A model generated the notes under the pieces. That model was given only the letters and a program-made list of their open reading frames with translations, ran no database searches and was not told the origin of the DNA. A stretch of DNA of 64,000 bases. Origin: Marinobacter sp. CHS3-4 (lineage in GTDB: Bacteria; Pseudomonadota; Gammaproteobacteria; Pseudomonadales; Oleiphilaceae). Both the position numbers and the translations under genes were made by a program. Below, piece by piece: positions 38,980 to 46,716 of this stretch; the first letter of the stretch is position 1; the number at the start of each line of letters is the position of its first letter. The stretch is from assembly GCF_030053415.1 (NCBI RefSeq), contig NZ_JASGBJ010000004.1, forward strand, positions 62,001-126,000, given 5' to 3'.

Positions 38980-41653
38980 GTACAAGGTCCAACCGGGCGA
39001 CACTCTCACAGGCATTGCTGCCAGGCACGAGGTTTCGGTCAGTGACATCAAGGCCAGCAACGACATCATTGGCGACATCAACCACATTGAGAGTGGGTGG
39101 TTGCTGAATATCCCCGGACCAGAAGCGTCGTCCACCTGTACTATGCCCCCCTCCAAAGCGGCCAACGATGTCAGCACTGGTGAAGCATCCTCCGCTTGTG
39201 GCGTTGAGTATGCAGCCTTACTCCATCTCACGGACGAGCCTGATACGGTTTATGCACTGACCCAGATGCAGCTGGATGAAATTGACAGTGAGATCAAAAC
39301 GCTGCAGGAACCGCTGATTGAGTTAAAACATAAAGAAGAAGGGCCAGAAGCAGATATTCCGGCAGCGCGGGAGGTGGCCTGGAACAAACTGAAAGAGCTG
39401 GGCGCATTGCCAGCGCCGAAGAAGAGCTCAACGGCCGAGGAGCTCTTAAATCAGTACGAGGCAAAGTGGGCCCTCGAAAGGAGAAGACTGGATCATCAAA
39501 GACGAAGACACACCCGCATCCGGTTTGAAATTGACCGAATCAGAGAACTGATATTCAAGCCTATAAAAGAAAAGCAACCGCTTCTTTCAGAAAAGGATCG
39601 ACTGACTCTTGCGGTCTTTGAGGCCATGCATAAGGAGCTTACGAACACCCTGCCGTCTGTGGAGGCCACACTAGAGGCCCGCAAGGCGGCAGCCCGCGAG
39701 AGCCAGGGCGATATCGAAACCATGGAGAGGCAGCTAAAACTGCTGCGAGCGGCGCTCGAGGCAGAAATCAGCTATCGCATTGCGGAAGCGGATAGCGAAG
39801 AGCACGTCTCTAGGAAGGAGCAACTCAGAGTTGAGTCCGAGCGATTGAAAGAGGCCACGCGATGGCCGGGTTACATTGCTGAGTCTGATATTCGCACTCT
39901 CACCGAGCGCCAGAAGAAATTGAATCAGCTTGACGAGGAACGGACGCCGGTGTGGGATGCGATTACTTCGTTCGCAAAAAAAACCAGTCCAGTTTACTGG
40001 GCCTATGATCTGGCCACTGAAGACGAGGTCAGTCAGCAGTCGACAGCTCAGGAAGAATATAAACGTTTGGCCGTTGAACAGGAATTGATGCTGGATAGGC
40101 TCGTCCGGACGAGTGCACCTCACCCCGTTGACGTTCTTGCAACGCCCCAGGGCGGCCCCGAACGCACACTATTTGAAATTAAACACACCGGAACGGGCGG
40201 CTATCGCTATGTCCGCCGGGAGATGGCTGAACAACTGCGTAAGAACTGGCGCCCTTTGAAAATGGCGGATGTCAGAGCGGCAATGACATCCGGCGAACTG
40301 GAACGCGCAGTGGGTGAAGCGAAACAGGGGCTAAAAACCAGTAAATCCCTAAAGATGACATTGGCGCAGTGGCAAAGCTCAGAGGATAACTTCTTCAACC
40401 AACTGGAAGTCGAGCTCATAAATGCCAGCGCTGCCACCGAGGATGGCCGGTTTGCCGCTGATGCTGAAGCCCAGATGTTTCGCTTTGCCGCTAAAGCCGG
40501 CCTGAGTGCCGGATACGACGAGGAGAAACAAGAATGGTATGTCGGCGGTAAGGCCGAGGCCGCATACAGCTTGCTGCAAGGTCAGGCCTCGTTGAAAGCG
40601 CAGTTGCCTGACGCCACGGGTACGGCGTTAGTGCTCAAATACGCTGATCCTATGGGGGGGCAGAAACAGCTCCATTGCGGGTTTGTGAGAGCCGATGTTG
40701 AATACAAAATTCAAGGGTTTGTTGGTGCCTGTGCGTCTCTTTCTGCCAATGTAAAAGTGTCGACTAGCAAAAATAATGTCGGTATGCGGGGCGAAACGAA
40801 CGGTGAGGCCTTTGCTGGAGGGACTGTCAGTAATGAAGCTAGCTTTTCAGTCAAATGGAAAGCAAGCTATGACTTTGTAAAGGAATCAGTATGCACTGCA
40901 GGCTGGGTGCCAGAAAAGGCGGATGCGGAATTTAAATCGCTATTAGACGTGAAAGCTGAAACAGCCGTATCAGCGGGTATTGGCGCAGCATTTGACTACA
41001 AAGTCAGTTACTCAGAAGGGAGCCTTGTTCTCTACACGAAAGGTAACCTGGTACTGGGGGTAGGGGGCGGCGGAGGCGTGGCTGCTGAGCTGAATGGTAG
41101 CCAGATCTGGGAACTTGTTAAATTCATTCGTTGGTCATTGGAGCAGTCTGATTTCCGTTTTTTGGAGTGGATAGAAAAGGAGGCGTTTGAGCATATTACG
41201 TTCTTGTTGAAGGTCTTTGCTGTGAGCGACAACGATTTTGGAGATCTAATCCAAGACAGCTTACTTCGTGTTGAGCAAGTATGGGAAAACTTGATGACGC
41301 CCGATACTAGAGTTCGAGATGCCGCTTTACGGATTCTACAAAACCAACATCTAGATGCACTTACTCCACCTGCAAAAGCGGAAATCCTATACATCCTTAC
41401 AAGAGACAGTTCGACACTATTCAGTAATGACGATCCTTATCGTGAAGTTGGCGCCGAAGCCGCCCTTAAAGTATTAGAAACTATCAAAAGCCATCGTGAA
41501 TTAATCGAAGTATTAAAGCGGATGGGCAAAGGTGACTCGAAGGGAGATTTCGACGATTTGAGAACGAATTACTCCGTGCTCATGTTTCAGAGGTTGTTTA
41601 AATCGAAGCAGTCTGCCAAAGCTGAGCAGTATCTGCGCAACTTATATGGGTGA
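38972..41653 (+). CDS. LysM-containing putative T6SS effector
   Basis: An 893-residue protein with GGAGG six bases before its ATG. Residues 2-48 form a LysM domain (YKVQPGDTLTGIAARH...), which binds peptidoglycan. Residues of about 95-330 are charged and helical, probably coiled coil. From about 480 to 690 there is a glycine-rich, beta-like region with repeated GLSAGYDEE, GGKAEAAYSLLQGQASL, TAVSAGIGAAFDYKVSY and LVLGVGGGGGVAAEL. It is followed by a helical end. Similar C-terminal regions occur in T6SS-associated proteins of Pseudomonas and relatives with no proven activity that I can name. A membrane- or cell-wall-acting toxin is my inference, supported by the lipoprotein genes beside it. The DNA is AT-richer than vgrG. 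Confidence 0.75.
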   Translation: MPEYKVQPGDTLTGIAARHEVSVSDIKASNDIIGDINHIESGWLLNIPGPEASSTCTMPPSKAANDVSTGEASSACGVEYAALLHLTDEPDTVYALTQMQLDEIDSEIKTLQEPLIELKHKEEGPEADIPAAREVAWNKLKELGALPAPKKSSTAEELLNQYEAKWALERRRLDHQRRRHTRIRFEIDRIRELIFKPIKEKQPLLSEKDRLTLAVFEAMHKELTNTLPSVEATLEARKAAARESQGDIETMERQLKLLRAALEAEISYRIAEADSEEHVSRKEQLRVESERLKEATRWPGYIAESDIRTLTERQKKLNQLDEERTPVWDAITSFAKKTSPVYWAYDLATEDEVSQQSTAQEEYKRLAVEQELMLDRLVRTSAPHPVDVLATPQGGPERTLFEIKHTGTGGYRYVRREMAEQLRKNWRPLKMADVRAAMTSGELERAVGEAKQGLKTSKSLKMTLAQWQSSEDNFFNQLEVELINASAATEDGRFAADAEAQMFRFAAKAGLSAGYDEEKQEWYVGGKAEAAYSLLQGQASLKAQLPDATGTALVLKYADPMGGQKQLHCGFVRADVEYKIQGFVGACASLSANVKVSTSKNNVGMRGETNGEAFAGGTVSNEASFSVKWKASYDFVKESVCTAGWVPEKADAEFKSLLDVKAETAVSAGIGAAFDYKVSYSEGSLVLYTKGNLVLGVGGGGGVAAELNGSQIWELVKFIRWSLEQSDFRFLEWIEKEAFEHITFLLKVFAVSDNDFGDLIQDSLLRVEQVWENLMTPDTRVRDAALRILQNQHLDALTPPAKAEILYILTRDSSTLFSNDDPYREVGAEAALKVLETIKSHRELIEVLKRMGKGDSKGDFDDLRTNYSVLMFQRLFKSKQSAKAEQYLRNLYG

Positions 41654-41676
41654 GTGTATTCAGCTGTGCTTGCCAA

Positions 41677-42549
41677 TTAATAGGCGCAACGAAATCCTGT
41701 TATGCCGTTGCTGCCATTCTGAATTTCTTTGCGTCGCGTAACTGTCGTGTTGCCAATAAAGTCCCTGTACTCGCCGCCTCGTAGTACTCTGTAGACGTCG
41801 GGATTAGTGCCAATGACTGTTTTTATGCCCTCCTGAGGGCCTTTTGGGTTATGAACAGGTGAGTCCTTGTAGTAACTTTCACTGTAATAATCATTCACCC
41901 ACTCTGCCACATTTCCCGACATATCATAGAGTCCAATCGAATTAGGCGGAAACGAACCTGGCGGATTCGGAAGCATTTCGTCATATGGTCTGCCCTGCCA
42001 GGCACGGGGGGTAGGGCCGGCAGCCATGGTGATGCCTTCCTCTGCTTCACCGTTTTCGGTGGCGTATCGAATGATTTTCCCTCTTGCGCGGGCCGCGTAT
42101 TCCCACTGCGCTTCCGTTGGTAGAGTGACGGGCTTGCCGCTCATGTCTCCTAGCCACTGGCAAAAGGCCATCGCGTCTATCCATGAGGCGACCGCAGGTA
42201 ACTCTGAATCATACCGATCCGGATTTTCGTCCCGCTTCTTATCGTAAAATTGATAAGAGTGCTCATAGCCTGTCGCCGCTTGAAACAGCTCAAAATCCCC
42301 CTGGGTAACCTCATACTTCTGGATATGGAAATCATCCAGAACCACTCGATGAACTGGAAGCGTATCGCTACGGACGCTCCATCCACCGGGGTTTCCCATC
42401 ATGAATTCCCCACCTTCGACAAACACCATGGCGTCCATCTGGCGTTCGACCATGCCTTCGGCTCGGTAATCGTAATAGGGGCCGCATCCGGTTGTGAAAA
42501 TTGCTATGGCAGAGGCAAGACAAAAGCGGCGGATTTGTGCTGGTTGCAT
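41677..42549 (-). CDS. SUMF1-fold lipoprotein A, candidate immunity protein
   Basis: A 290-residue lipoprotein. The signal peptide ends in the lipobox FTTGC (Cys22 becomes N-terminal), followed by a formylglycine-generating-enzyme (SUMF1) domain: FVEGGEFMMGNPGG, FHIQKYEVTQGDF, LPTEAQWEYAARA, GLYDMSGNVAEW and GFRCAY. The catalytic cysteine pair of true FGE should lie after the RGG motif. Here that region reads RGGEYRDFIGNTTVTRR without cysteine, so sulfatase activation is unlikely. The gene converges on the effector gene with a 23-base gap. About 83% of residues are identical to lipoprotein B (hand count). Periplasmic immunity against the LysM protein is inferred from location and context. Confidence 0.8.
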   Translation of the reverse strand: MQPAQIRRFCLASAIAIFTTGCGPYYDYRAEGMVERQMDAMVFVEGGEFMMGNPGGWSVRSDTLPVHRVVLDDFHIQKYEVTQGDFELFQAATGYEHSYQFYDKKRDENPDRYDSELPAVASWIDAMAFCQWLGDMSGKPVTLPTEAQWEYAARARGKIIRYATENGEAEEGITMAAGPTPRAWQGRPYDEMLPNPPGSFPPNSIGLYDMSGNVAEWVNDYYSESYYKDSPVHNPKGPQEGIKTVIGTNPDVYRVLRGGEYRDFIGNTTVTRRKEIQNGSNGITGFRCAY

Positions 42550-42599
42550 GGCGTTTTCGGCATCCTTTCCGAAGGTTTTAATGGTAGAAAGTCTACATA

Positions 42600-42697
42600 A
42601 TTTGAGAACGAACTACTACGTGCTCATGTTTCTGCGGTTGTTTAAATCGAAGCAGTCTGCTGAAGCCGAGGAATGGCTGCGAAGCGTATATGCTTAA
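42600..42697 (+). pseudogene. Orphan C-terminal remnant of a second LysM-type effector
   Basis: This fragment encodes LRTNYYVLMFLRLFK-SKQSAEAEEWLRSVYA and a stop. It corresponds to the last 31 residues of the intact effector (LRTNYSVLMFQRLFK-SKQSAKAEQYLRNLYG), with 8 differences. Upstream of it there is no effector sequence, only the end of the lipoprotein A unit. It keeps the same position and orientation relative to lipoprotein gene B as the intact effector does to gene A. It is best explained as the remains of a former effector whose toxin part was lost. Confidence 0.85.
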
Positions 42698-42713
42698 AAA
42701 TCCTATTCCTTGT

Positions 42714-43586
42714 TTAGTAGGCGCAGCGAAAGCCTGTTTGCTCGCTACTGAGTCTGGGGACACCTTTGCGGCGAGTAACGGTTGTGTTGCCGATGAAATC
42801 TCGATAGTCGCCGCCACGCTGTACTCTATGGGTATCCGTTATTCCTTCAAACGTCAGCTCCAGCCCCGTTTCGGGCCCTTTGGGATTGAGGACCGGTGAG
42901 TTTTCGTAGTAGTCCTCCCGATAATAGTCACTAACCCATTCCGCGACATTCCCGGACATGTCATAGAGCCCAATAGGATTTGGTGGGAATGAACCTGGCG
43001 GATTCGGAAGCATTTCGTCATATGGTCTGCCCTGCCAGGCGTGAGGGGTAGGGCCGGCCGCCATGGTGATGCCTTCCTCTGCTTCACCGTTTTCGGTGGC
43101 GTATCGAATCATTTCCCCTCTTGCGCGCGCCGCGTATTCCCACTGCGCTTCCGTTGGTAGAGTTACGGGCTTGCCACTCATGTCCCCTAGCCACTGGCAG
43201 AAGGCCATCGCGTCTGTCCAGGACGCCACCGCAGGTAATTCAGACTCATATCGGTCTGGATTCTCATCCCGGTAATCATCATAGAATTTGTTTGACGGCT
43301 CGTAATCCGTCACCGCCTGAAATAGCTCAAAATCTCCCTGAGTTACCTCATATTTCTGAATATGGAAATCATCCAGAACCACTCGATGAACTGGAAGCGT
43401 ATCGCTACGGACGCTCCATCCACCGGGATTTCCCATCATGAATTCTCCCCCTTCGATAAAGACCATCGCGTCCATTTGGCGTTCGGCCATACCTTCGGCC
43501 CGGTAATCGTAATAGGGACCGCATCCGGTGGTGAAAAGTGCGAGGGCAGAGGCAAGACAAAAGCGGTAGATACGTGCTGGCTGCAT
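42714..43586 (-). CDS. SUMF1-fold lipoprotein B, candidate orphan immunity protein
   Basis: A 290-residue paralogue of lipoprotein A, same length without gaps. It has lipobox FTTGC at Cys22, the same SUMF1 blocks (FIEGGEFMMGNPGG, LPTEAQWEYAARA, GLYDMSGNVAEW, GFRCAY), and again no cysteine after RGG (RGGDYRDFIGNTTVTRR). It sits next to the truncated effector tail. If A protects against the intact effector, B would be an immunity protein kept against effectors of related strains. The divergent patches (residues 92-113 and 230-285) would be the first place to look for binding specificity. This is inference from arrangement. Confidence 0.8.
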   Translation of the reverse strand: MQPARIYRFCLASALALFTTGCGPYYDYRAEGMAERQMDAMVFIEGGEFMMGNPGGWSVRSDTLPVHRVVLDDFHIQKYEVTQGDFELFQAVTDYEPSNKFYDDYRDENPDRYESELPAVASWTDAMAFCQWLGDMSGKPVTLPTEAQWEYAARARGEMIRYATENGEAEEGITMAAGPTPHAWQGRPYDEMLPNPPGSFPPNPIGLYDMSGNVAEWVSDYYREDYYENSPVLNPKGPETGLELTFEGITDTHRVQRGGDYRDFIGNTTVTRRKGVPRLSSEQTGFRCAY

Positions 43587-43612
43587 GGCGAGTTCGGCGT
43601 CCTTTCCGAAGA

Positions 43613-43801
43613 ATGTCCAAAGCGCTGAGTTTACAGAAATTGCTTGAGGTAGACCATTGTGGCTTCATCACTGTGGATCAAAAGTTGAAGCGTGATCTCT
43701 TTCGAATAAAACATCATGAGGAGTTACCTTCAACTGCGGATTGTTTTATCATTCGCTCCGGTGACAGGATGTTGCCTGAGCCTGCTCAAAAGTCTGGCTG
43801 A
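43613..43801 (+). CDS. Small open reading frame of unknown status
   Basis: A 62-codon frame from ATG 43613 (MSKALSLQKLLEVDHCGF, later FITVDQKLKRDLFRIKHHEEL) in the 344-base stretch between lipoprotein B and the TM2 gene. I do not recognise the sequence and there is no good ribosome-binding site. It begins exactly where the duplicated unit ends, so it may be the residue of an older gene at the island edge. It reads like real protein sequence in its balance of residues, but evidence is thin. The remainder up to 43936 holds nothing I can identify. Confidence 0.25.
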   Translation: MSKALSLQKLLEVDHCGFITVDQKLKRDLFRIKHHEELPSTADCFIIRSGDRMLPEPAQKSG

Positions 43802-43936
43802 AGCCTAGGATAGGGTTGATTTCAAGTCTCTCCCTCCCGCCAACGTGCATCCGCTATACAGCTCAGGCTGTCTTCGTTCTGTTCCCTGACCGAAAATCGC
43901 CATTAGCTGGCTGTATTCATTCATGGAGGAATGATT

Positions 43937-44239
43937 GTGGATCAAATGGAACAACGCAAAAATCGAATCTTTGCACTTCTGCTGGGCCTGCCCCTCGGCT
44001 TTTTTGGAGTGGATCGCTTTTATCTGGGTAAATGGAAATCAGGGCTGTTGAAAGCCATCACCCTTGGTGGGTTGGGATTCTGGTGGTTCTTCGACAACGC
44101 CGTGATGCTGCTTGATGCATTTCTGCATTCGTTTGGTAGAGACACCGGATTCGTCAAGGATGCAGAAGGCCAGGACCTGAATTACGGCTTGTCATTCTGG
44201 AGAATCAAAAACGGACAGCTGGTGCGGGATTGGTTCTGA
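43937..44239 (+). CDS. TM2 domain membrane protein
   Basis: A protein of about 100 residues with the TM2 architecture: a short polar N-terminus, a first helix (IFALLLGLPLGFFGVDRFYLG with the family's G-x-D-R-F-Y-L-G turn) and a second helix (AITLGGLGFWWFFDNAVMLLDAF). I choose GTG 43937 because GGAGG lies 7 bases upstream; the ATG at 43931 is too close to that site. TM2 proteins are small inner-membrane proteins of unclear role. The stop is one base from the DUF3592 gene, so they form a pair. Confidence 0.85.
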   Translation: MDQMEQRKNRIFALLLGLPLGFFGVDRFYLGKWKSGLLKAITLGGLGFWWFFDNAVMLLDAFLHSFGRDTGFVKDAEGQDLNYGLSFWRIKNGQLVRDWF

Positions 44240-44240
44240 T

Positions 44241-44936
44241 ATGCGGGTTTACGACTTTTTGAAATATGTTTTTTCAGTTGTCGGCGGAGCACTGATTATA
44301 GGGGCTCTTGCTGCCTATCAGAGCACCTCCGGTTTTCTTGCTGAAGCCCTTGAGGTGCCGGGCGTAGTGACGGATCTCATTTATGACCGGTCGGGGGATT
44401 CCAGTGTCTACTACCCCATAGTTCAGTTTAAGGACGCAACTGGCCAGTTGATTGAGTTCCGCTCTTCATCGGGCAGTAATCCTGCTTCGCATGATCGGGG
44501 TGAAACGGTTTCGGTTTTCTACACCGCTGGCGAACCTGAGAGCGCCCGGATCAATGGCTTCTTCTCGCTGTGGGGGGTGCCGTTGATTGTTGGGTCCCTG
44601 GGTGGTGTGTTTTTCTTGGTTGGCGTCCTGATGATTCTTGTGCCCAAGCTTCGCAGTCGGCGCGCCGCGAAGCTCAAAGCTACTGGCCGGCCAATCTCTG
44701 CTCGCATACAAAGTGTGGAATTGAATACCGGAATGCAAATGAATGGCCGGAGCCCGTATCGCATCGTGTCGCAGTGGCAGGATCCCGCGACCACGAAAGT
44801 TCACGTTTTTCTCAGCGATAATCTCTGGTTTAATCCGACGAATTTCATAAAGGGTGAGTCCGTTAGTGTCTATATCCAACCCGATAACCCGAAACGCTAT
44901 TGGGTAGATACTTCGTTTCTGCCAAAAGCCGTTTAG
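44241..44936 (+). CDS. DUF3592 membrane protein
   Basis: A 231-residue protein with an N-terminal helix (YVFSVVGGALIIGALAAY), a first beta domain (VVTDLIYDRSGDSSVYYPIVQF, then GETVSVFYTAGEPESARI), a central helix pair (LWGVPLIVGSLGGVFFLVGVLMIL) and a second, similar beta domain (ISARIQSVEL...GESVSVYIQPDNP). The duplicated beta unit with V-x-V-Y/F and P-x-N-P/P-E-S-A is the DUF3592 pattern. No function is established. Co-transcribed with the TM2 gene. Confidence 0.82.
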   Translation: MRVYDFLKYVFSVVGGALIIGALAAYQSTSGFLAEALEVPGVVTDLIYDRSGDSSVYYPIVQFKDATGQLIEFRSSSGSNPASHDRGETVSVFYTAGEPESARINGFFSLWGVPLIVGSLGGVFFLVGVLMILVPKLRSRRAAKLKATGRPISARIQSVELNTGMQMNGRSPYRIVSQWQDPATTKVHVFLSDNLWFNPTNFIKGESVSVYIQPDNPKRYWVDTSFLPKAV

Positions 44937-45056
44937 CAATTCAGCAGGGTTTGAAATTGATGCGGGATGGGTTCCTGTTAGTCCCGGAACTGCGGGTTCG
45001 CCCGCTCCTCATTCTTCGGTTAAAATGCCGGAAATTCATGAACAAGGTACCCGGCC

Positions 45057-45449
45057 ATGAGCGAAACACCGCCAGATCTCAAGTACATCGAAACGCACCA
45101 ATGGGTACGCGCTGCAGATGACGGCACGGCTACTGTGGGGATTACAGACTTCGCACAGGATCAATTGGGCGATGTGGTCTATGTTGGCGTCCCTGAAGTG
45201 GGTGTGACCGTTAATGGTGGCGAAGAAGCTGGTATTGCCGAATCGGTCAAGTCGGCGTCGGACGTGTTCAGCCCGGTAACTGGCGAGGTGATTGAGGTTA
45301 ACGACGCGCTTGAGGATGAACCTGAACTGGTGAATGAAGACCCCTACGGTGATGGTTGGTTGTTCAGGGTTCGACTTGAAGATGAAGGCGAACTGGAAGG
45401 CTTGATGGATTCGGAAGCCTACGCGGCGCATGTTGCCGACGCGGAATAG
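45057..45449 (+). CDS. gcvH: Glycine cleavage system H protein
   Basis: The lipoylated carrier of the glycine cleavage complex, 130 residues as usual. It contains [25 protein letters not shown] and the lipoylation site Lys65 in ESVKSASDV, followed by [11 protein letters not shown] and YGDGWLFRV. The start ATG has AAGGTACC upstream. No gcvP or gcvT gene lies in the window, so this copy is separate from the rest of the system, or is a second copy. The disrupted prenyltransferase gene starts within two bases of its stop. Confidence 0.96.
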   Translation: MSETPPDLKYIETHQWVRAADDGTATVGITDFAQDQLGDVVYVGVPEVGVTVNGGEEAGIAESVKSASDVFSPVTGEVIEVNDALEDEPELVNEDPYGDGWLFRVRLEDEGELEGLMDSEAYAAHVADAE

Positions 45450-45451
45450 CG

Positions 45452-46205
45452 TTGGCTGATCTGGCCCGTACCCTTGCGGGAGTGTCCAGAGTACCCTTTC
45501 TTGTTCTGACTCCCCTGTGTGTGTTGCAGGGCGTGGCACTTGCCGCGACCGGTGGGGAAGGGATTTCTCTGCTACGTGTTTCCTTGGTGTTCGTGGCGGC
45601 ACTGGCGGCTCATATCCTCGTGAATGTCGCCAATGAAGTGTCAGACTTCCGTTCAGGACTTGACCTGCATACTGAGCGGACACCTTTCTATGGAGGTAGC
45701 GGAACGCTCCCGGCCTCGCCTGAGGGGCTGACCGCAGCGCGCATGTCGGTTGGCGCCTCGTTAGCTACTTTGCTGTTGAGCGGTGTTTTCCTGATCTGGC
45801 TGAGCGGGCCAGGCCTACTTGCCTTTGGCGCGGTGGGGAGCCTCTGTCGTTACCGGCTTCCTGGTCAGCGGCCTGCTGCTTATGAATCAGTTGCCGGACC
45901 GGGCAACTGATGCTCGATTCGGCCGCCGCCATCTGGCCATTGCGTATGGCTCCAGGGTAGCTGCTCTTGCCTACCTTTTTATTGTTTTTTTTCCCGCGAT
46001 GTTGTTGACGGGCCTCGTGCTCGCAGGTGTACTTCCCAGGGTGATCCTCTTCGCTCTTGTGCCATTCTCTATGCTGCTACCAATTGCTCTCCGGTTGAAA
46101 AGCTTCCATCAGGGTGGTCCGGGTCTTATCCCGGCACTGGGAATGAATGTCTTTTTTGTGAATGCCGCGATGTTGTTAATTGTCGTGGGTCTGTCGATAG
46201 GGTGA
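45452..46205 (+). pseudogene. UbiA-family prenyltransferase gene with internal deletion and frameshift
   Basis: Two frames together resemble one MenA/UbiA-type membrane prenyltransferase. The first (from TTG 45452) has transmembrane stretches and the first Asp-rich motif NVANEVSDFRSGLD, then PFYGGSGTLPAS. It stays plausible to about 45840 (LLAFGAVG) and then runs out of frame to a stop at 45910. The second frame resumes at about 45847 (VVTGFLVSGLLLMNQLPDRATDARFG, carrying the second Asp motif) and continues to 46205. About 250 residues remain, whereas such enzymes have about 300. A middle segment of perhaps 45-50 codons between the two motifs therefore seems to be missing. A sequencing or assembly error cannot be excluded. 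Confidence 0.75.
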
Positions 46206-46347
46206 GCTGAGCTTAAACTCGTTGAGAGTGCGTAAATTCGGCTGGGCATGACTCAAGTCAATATATCCTGATTCTGGTCACAAAAAATAACGTGAGCAAG
46301 GTAAGATCTTGGTGAAGCCCCTCGTTGCAACTTCAAGGAGATAGATT

Positions 46348-46716
46348 ATGCCTAACGAACTGTTTTCTGGCCTGAATGACCGTTCCAGAGACTTTATGGA
46401 GCGGACAGCGCATTTCAACGAAGCCCTGTTCCATCAATTTTCCAAAGCGGCCGAGCTTCAGATGGAAGCCCTTCGCCGCTATACGGATATTGCTAGTGAG
46501 CAGGCTCGCAAGCTGGCAAGCGTACGCGACCTGGAAGATATCAAAGAAGTCTCGGAGGGGCAGGTCGAAGCCCTGAAGAAGATCAGTGATCAGATGTCCA
46601 GCGACTGGCAGGCCTGGCAAGACTATTTCACAGATGCACGCGATCAGCTGAAGTCAAGCATCGTGGACGAGCAAGAGAAAAGCAGCTCTCCGCAGCCTGC
46701 TTCGAAAAAACAGTAG
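46348..46716 (+). CDS. phaP: Phasin (PHA granule-associated protein)
   Basis: A 122-residue amphipathic, helical protein: LNDRSRDFMERTAHFNEALFHQFSKAAE, EALRRYTDIASEQARKLASVRD, and a polar Lys/Ser-rich tail (SSPQPASKKQ). Phasins coat PHA granules and control their size. AAGGAGATAG gives a strong ribosome-binding site. The stop TAG shares a base with the GTG start of phaC, so granule protein and synthase are coupled. The 142 bases upstream are AT-rich and should hold the promoter for phaP-phaC-phaZ. Confidence 0.88.
   Translation: MPNELFSGLNDRSRDFMERTAHFNEALFHQFSKAAELQMEALRRYTDIASEQARKLASVRDLEDIKEVSEGQVEALKKISDQMSSDWQAWQDYFTDARDQLKSSIVDEQEKSSSPQPASKKQ

Larger units (their letters stand above)
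41556..43612. repeat. Tandem direct duplication (about 1.0 kb) of effector tail plus lipoprotein gene
   Basis: Copy 1 runs from about 41556 to 42575 and copy 2 from about 42600 to 43612. Each begins with the last 98 bases of an effector reading frame (41556-41653 and 42600-42697, both starting ATTTGAGAACGA). Each then has a short gap, a complete 873-base lipoprotein gene on the minus strand, and about 26 further matching bases (TTCGGC..TCCTTTCCGAAG). The copies have diverged: about 48 of 290 lipoprotein residues differ, most of them near residues 92-113 and in the last 55. The borders are estimates by eye. Confidence 0.88.

Noticed and set aside
42494..42599. Upstream extension of the effector-tail remnant frame
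   Set aside because: These codons are antisense to the start of lipoprotein A and its leader; homology to the effector starts only at about 42600.
45452..45910. Two independent small membrane proteins at 45452-45910 and 45819-46205
   Set aside because: Each carries one half of the UbiA motif set in the right order, which is better explained by one broken gene.
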